Source: Candidatus Fimimorpha excrementavium (lineage in GTDB: Bacteria > Bacillota > Clostridia > Lachnospirales > Lachnospiraceae). Taken from it: 33,940 bases of DNA. Both the position numbers and the translations under genes were made by a program. The notes beneath the pieces were generated by a model. That model was not told where the DNA came from. It saw only the letters and a list, made by a program, of their open reading frames with translations, and searched no databases. The stretch covers positions 1 to 33,940 of the forward strand of contig DVJD01000014.1 of assembly GCA_018710785.1 (NCBI GenBank), in the 5' to 3' direction. Below, piece after piece: positions 31,098-33,940 of this stretch. The first letter of the stretch is position 1; each line of letters begins with the position of its first letter.

Positions 31098-31970
31098 ATG
31101 AGACAGGAAGCAATTACTATGAATCCGGTAAGACTTGGACATGTGATGCATGCAAAAGAAAGGGTGCCCAAGGAGAAAAAGAGCCAGCATCACTACAATA
31201 GCACCGTGGTAAAGATGACATCCATCGCAGCCTTTCTGATCCTCTGGCAGCTCTTTTGCTTCTATAATGCAGAGGCGCAGGTAATCAATCCGGTATTCCT
31301 GCCCGGGCCGCTGGATATTTTGAGAACCATGGCAGAACAGATACAGGACGGCTCTCTGGTTACGAATGTATCCGTCAGTATCTACCGAATCTTAAAGGGA
31401 TATTTCTTCGGTGTGCTCGTAGCGGTTGTGCTTGGATATTTCATGGCAAAGGTTCGGGTATTGAATGATATACTGGATCCGCTGCTGGGTGTATTCGGAA
31501 GTATACCGCCGTATGCGTTCTGCCCGCTGTTTATCATCTGGTTTGGCATTGGAGAAGAATCCAAAACGCTGCTGATTGCGTATACGACACTGCTTCCCAT
31601 GATCGGTTATGTGATTCAGGGGGTCAGAAATGTGGATCCGCTGCTGATCCGTTCCGCACGCAGCCTTGGAGCAAACGAGTTTCAGACGTTTCGTAAGATT
31701 GTGGTTCCTTCGGCTCTTCCGTATCTGCTGAACGGCATGAAAACCTGCCTGGGCCTCACATTCGCGGCTCTGATTGTGGCAGAAATGATGGGAGCCAGTG
31801 AGGGCCTTGGATATATTATCGTAAATGCCCGAAATTGGTTTCTGGTATCGGATATGTTTTTATCATTGGCAATGATCGCCATTACGTATACGATTATGAA
31901 GCAGATCATCTGTTTTGCGGAAGATAAATTATTAAAATGGAAGAAATTCGAACAGAAGGCGATCGAATAA
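31098..31970 (+). CDS. ABC transporter permease, nitrate/sulfonate/taurine type
   Basis: A 290-residue inner-membrane permease with about six hydrophobic segments. It shows the BPD_transp_1 fold and the EAA-type loop SARSLGANEFQTFRKIVVPS followed by ALPYLLNGMKTCLGL. The region PPYAFCPLFIIWFGIGEESK and EMMGASEGLGYIIVNAR are typical of SsuC/TauC permeases. A long basic N-terminal extension of about 35 residues precedes the first membrane helix. The ATG at 31098 is 9 nt after AAAGGAG; an ATG at 31092 is too close. It is first in the plus-strand operon. Confidence 0.92.
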   Translation: MRQEAITMNPVRLGHVMHAKERVPKEKKSQHHYNSTVVKMTSIAAFLILWQLFCFYNAEAQVINPVFLPGPLDILRTMAEQIQDGSLVTNVSVSIYRILKGYFFGVLVAVVLGYFMAKVRVLNDILDPLLGVFGSIPPYAFCPLFIIWFGIGEESKTLLIAYTTLLPMIGYVIQGVRNVDPLLIRSARSLGANEFQTFRKIVVPSALPYLLNGMKTCLGLTFAALIVAEMMGASEGLGYIIVNARNWFLVSDMFLSLAMIAITYTIMKQIICFAEDKLLKWKKFEQKAIE

Positions 31971-31990
31971 TTGGCAGAATGGAGAAAATT

Positions 31991-32743
31991 ATGAAAAAGG
32001 TAATCTATGATCCCAGGGAACAAAAAAAAATCGGTATGCTGACCCCTTCCTCAAACACGACGCTGGAGCCGATCTGTTCCAATATGGTGGCAGGAAAAGA
32101 AACGATTGTGACCATGCATTATGGAAGATTTTCTGTGACGAAGATATCTTTGGAGGAGGACGCGCTGGCCCAGTTTGATATGGAGCCGATGCTCCAGGCA
32201 GCCCGGCTGCTGGCGGATGCCGATGTGGATGTGATTGCATGGAATGGCACCAGCGGCGGCTGGCTGGGCTTTGATATCGACAGGCAGCTTTGCGCGAGAA
32301 TAGAAGAAGAGACAGGAATTCCTGCCACCACAAGCATGCTGGCACAGATTCAGGCCTTTCAGGAAGACGGCGTAAAGCGGGTGCACCTGATCACGCCCTA
32401 CCTTTCCAAGATCAATGAATTGATCATTGAGGAATACAGAAAATGCGGGATTGAGGTGGTAAGCTCCGTCTGTCTCAATCAATTTGTAAACCGGTCCTTC
32501 GCCCTGGTACCGCAGGAAAAAATTAAGACCATGTTTGAGCAGGTATGTCAGGAACCTGCCGACGGCGTCAGCGTGGTGTGTACCAATTTCCCGGCCATGT
32601 GGAGCGCTGCGGAAATGGAAGAGACTTATCATACGAAGGTCTATGACACCATCAATACGGTGGTCTGGGCCGCGATGAAGATGATTGGCATATCCCCAGG
32701 TATTGTAAAAGGCTGGGGAAAATTGTTTGATGACTGCAGATAA
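31991..32743 (+). CDS. Maleate isomerase / arylmalonate decarboxylase family enzyme with a single catalytic Cys
   Basis: A 250-residue Asp/Glu racemase-superfamily enzyme. It has KKIGMLTPSSNTTLEPICSN, the family N-terminal signature, and later VHLITPYLSKINELIIEEY. Racemases and maleate isomerases use two cysteines, one in each half. Here the first position is Gly86 in AWNGTSGGWLGF and only the second, Cys197 in VVCTNFPAMW, is kept. Arylmalonate decarboxylase has the same Gly-Thr-Ser (Gly74) and a single Cys188. A decarboxylation or other one-cysteine reaction on a malonate- or maleate-like acid is therefore more likely than racemisation (inference). GGAG precedes the ATG at 31991; it follows the permease by 20 nt. 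Confidence 0.88.
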   Translation: MKKVIYDPREQKKIGMLTPSSNTTLEPICSNMVAGKETIVTMHYGRFSVTKISLEEDALAQFDMEPMLQAARLLADADVDVIAWNGTSGGWLGFDIDRQLCARIEEETGIPATTSMLAQIQAFQEDGVKRVHLITPYLSKINELIIEEYRKCGIEVVSSVCLNQFVNRSFALVPQEKIKTMFEQVCQEPADGVSVVCTNFPAMWSAAEMEETYHTKVYDTINTVVWAAMKMIGISPGIVKGWGKLFDDCR

Positions 32744-32770
32744 CAGGAAAGAGAAAGAAAGGGATGGACA

Positions 32771-33811
32771 ATGAAAAAAATAATTTCCAAATCGATACTG
32801 CTTATAATGGCCGTTTCCATGGCGGCCGCCGCCATGACCGCATGCGGAGGAAGCGCAGCGACTGCGGCTTCGGATGAGACGCTTACCTTATATGGCGTCA
32901 ATGATTTACAGATTTCCGCGGCGCAGATGGTCGCAGAGGAAAATGGATATTTTGCGGAGGAAGGATTGGATGTGGACTGTGTCTATATGGCAAACGTTCC
33001 GGAGATAGCGGCGATCATGGCCAACGGCGAAGCGAAGATTGCCTGCGCCAACAATTACTCCACTCCCACATGGGTATTGAACGGAGCCGATGTGGTCACC
33101 ATAGCGCCCACCTGCAACATGGGCGGAACCCAGTGCCTGTTGCTGCGGGAAGGAATTGAGCTGACGGATGTCAGTCAGTTGGAAGGATTGACCATGGGAA
33201 TGGTTTCGGGATCCACCCAGTATGTGACATTCATGAATATGTGTGAGGCCTGCGGCATTGATCCGGATTCGATTACCATCAGTACCCTGCAGTTTGCGGA
33301 TCAGCTGTCCGCCTTGTCCAAGGGCCAGATTGATATTATGGCCGTTCCGGAACCATGGGTGACGAAAGCGCAGGAAGAGTGCAATGCGCAGCTGCTGTGC
33401 AGCGGCACCAAGTCGTACATTCCGGGATACGAAGGAGATGTTCTCTGGTGCAATATGTATGCGTGTATTGATGCCAACCGGGAATGGCTGGCGGAAAATG
33501 AAGAAACGGCAGGAAAGGTGCTTAAGGCCATTCAGAAGGCCACGGATTTCATCAATGATAACCGTGAGGAAGCCGTGAAGATTCTGGCGGAGCACATTGG
33601 AATGTCCGAAGAAGATACGGCGAAGATCATGACGGAAAATGTGTATCAGTTTGGGGTAGACGACACGTATGTGGAGACGACCAAAACACTGGAAGAGTTC
33701 ATGGTAAAAGAGAATATTACGCCGGGCGGTCAGTCCCTTGCGTTTGAGCAGTATCATGATTTCAGCGTATTGCAGGAATACCTGCCGGATGCATACACGG
33801 TTAGCGAATAA
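32771..33811 (+). CDS. ABC transporter substrate-binding lipoprotein (SsuA/NMT1-like)
   Basis: A 346-residue secreted lipoprotein with a signal peptide with Lys residues, a hydrophobic core and lipobox AMTACGG (Cys25). The mature part is a type II periplasmic-binding fold of the NMT1/THI5/SsuA group: LYGVNDLQISAAQMVAEENG, YFAEEGLDVDCVYM, EIAAIMANGEAKIACANN, LEGLTMGMVSGSTQYV and SKGQIDIMAVPEPWV. This group binds sulfonates, nitrate, pyrimidines and aromatic acids. AAAGAAAGGGATGG precedes the ATG. It completes the permease operon and should deliver substrate to the permease and the ATPase encoded at 27.4 kb. Confidence 0.93.
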   Translation: MKKIISKSILLIMAVSMAAAAMTACGGSAATAASDETLTLYGVNDLQISAAQMVAEENGYFAEEGLDVDCVYMANVPEIAAIMANGEAKIACANNYSTPTWVLNGADVVTIAPTCNMGGTQCLLLREGIELTDVSQLEGLTMGMVSGSTQYVTFMNMCEACGIDPDSITISTLQFADQLSALSKGQIDIMAVPEPWVTKAQEECNAQLLCSGTKSYIPGYEGDVLWCNMYACIDANREWLAENEETAGKVLKAIQKATDFINDNREEAVKILAEHIGMSEEDTAKIMTENVYQFGVDDTYVETTKTLEEFMVKENITPGGQSLAFEQYHDFSVLQEYLPDAYTVSE

Positions 33812-33874
33812 TAGGCGATTGCGAAACTCATTGGAAGGAATAGAAGTTTTAAAGTGAGAACCCGGACGGCCGGA

Positions 33875-33907
33875 GAGAGCGAACCTTTTTCCTGTCGGGG
33901 CGCTCTC
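33875..33907 (+). terminator. Possible hairpin downstream of the binding-protein gene
   Basis: GAGAGCG (33875-33881) pairs with CGCTCTC (33901-33907) around a 19-nt loop. There is no T tract after it, so termination is uncertain. Confidence 0.3.
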
Positions 33908-33940
33908 GCTCCGTGAAAAACGTAGCGGTACTAAGATTTT

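Noticed and set aside
30935-31201. 88-codon plus-strand frame in the permease leader
   Set aside because: It crosses the intrinsic terminator and overlaps the permease start out of frame; composition is not protein-like.

Overview
The window looks like chromosome from a low-to-mid GC anaerobic Firmicute, most likely a gut Clostridia/Lachnospiraceae member. This is inferred from the strong AGGAGG ribosome binding sites, the sigma-A promoters with 17-nt spacers, and the family mix (DUF1653, DUF2200, DUF2812, DUF5714, HxlR, PadR, CdaR, TIGR04076). It is an accessory, patchwork region. The left edge cuts the 3' part of a large serine recombinase, the likely end of an integrated element. No rRNA, tRNA or CRISPR array was seen.

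From 1.4 to 14.1 kb there are many small stand-alone genes separated by scars. They include a Crp/Fnr regulator, a TIGR04076 protein, a PNPOx-fold protein with an HxlR regulator, a trans-aconitate methyltransferase-like gene, a GNAT, a polyol/fructuronate dehydrogenase, a DUF262-DUF1524 (GmrSD-type) nuclease, an isoprenylcysteine methyltransferase-like membrane protein, a NimA-like protein, a flavodoxin-type oxidoreductase, a membrane protein of unknown function and a flavin reductase. Several junctions hold truncated genes: a GNAT cut by an internally deleted IS3 transposase, an ABC exporter tail abutting an NTF2-like tail, and HxlR and methyltransferase 3' ends that read into each other.

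From 14.4 to 26.4 kb lie a DUF5714-arsenate-reductase fusion, a PadR/DUF2812 operon with a clear palindromic operator, and a two-gene operon encoding a short UvrA-like ATPase and a PcrA/UvrD-like helicase. Divergent from that operon, a consensus promoter reads a compact six-gene operon: DUF1653, a 90-aa unknown, DUF2200, a second DUF262-DUF1524 nuclease with a C-terminal DUF4268 (interrupted by a 1-nt frameshift in a T7 run), a SAM methyltransferase and an HD phosphohydrolase.

From 26.5 kb to the right edge is a coherent uptake-and-catabolism locus. It has an SDR dehydrogenase, then on the minus strand an ABC ATPase, a flavin-reductase-like protein, a CdaR-type regulator and pyroglutamyl peptidase. 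Divergently, on the plus strand, it has an ABC permease, a maleate-isomerase/arylmalonate-decarboxylase-family enzyme and a lipoprotein substrate-binding protein. The enzyme keeps only one of the two catalytic cysteines of racemases and isomerases and shows the Gly-Thr-Ser motif of arylmalonate decarboxylase. An intrinsic terminator lies in the leader between promoter and permease, suggesting attenuation. The substrate is unknown; a small cyclic amide, an N-acylated acid or a malonate-like diacid would fit the enzymes. This locus and the nuclease/UvrA/helicase block are the two best candidates for undescribed systems.
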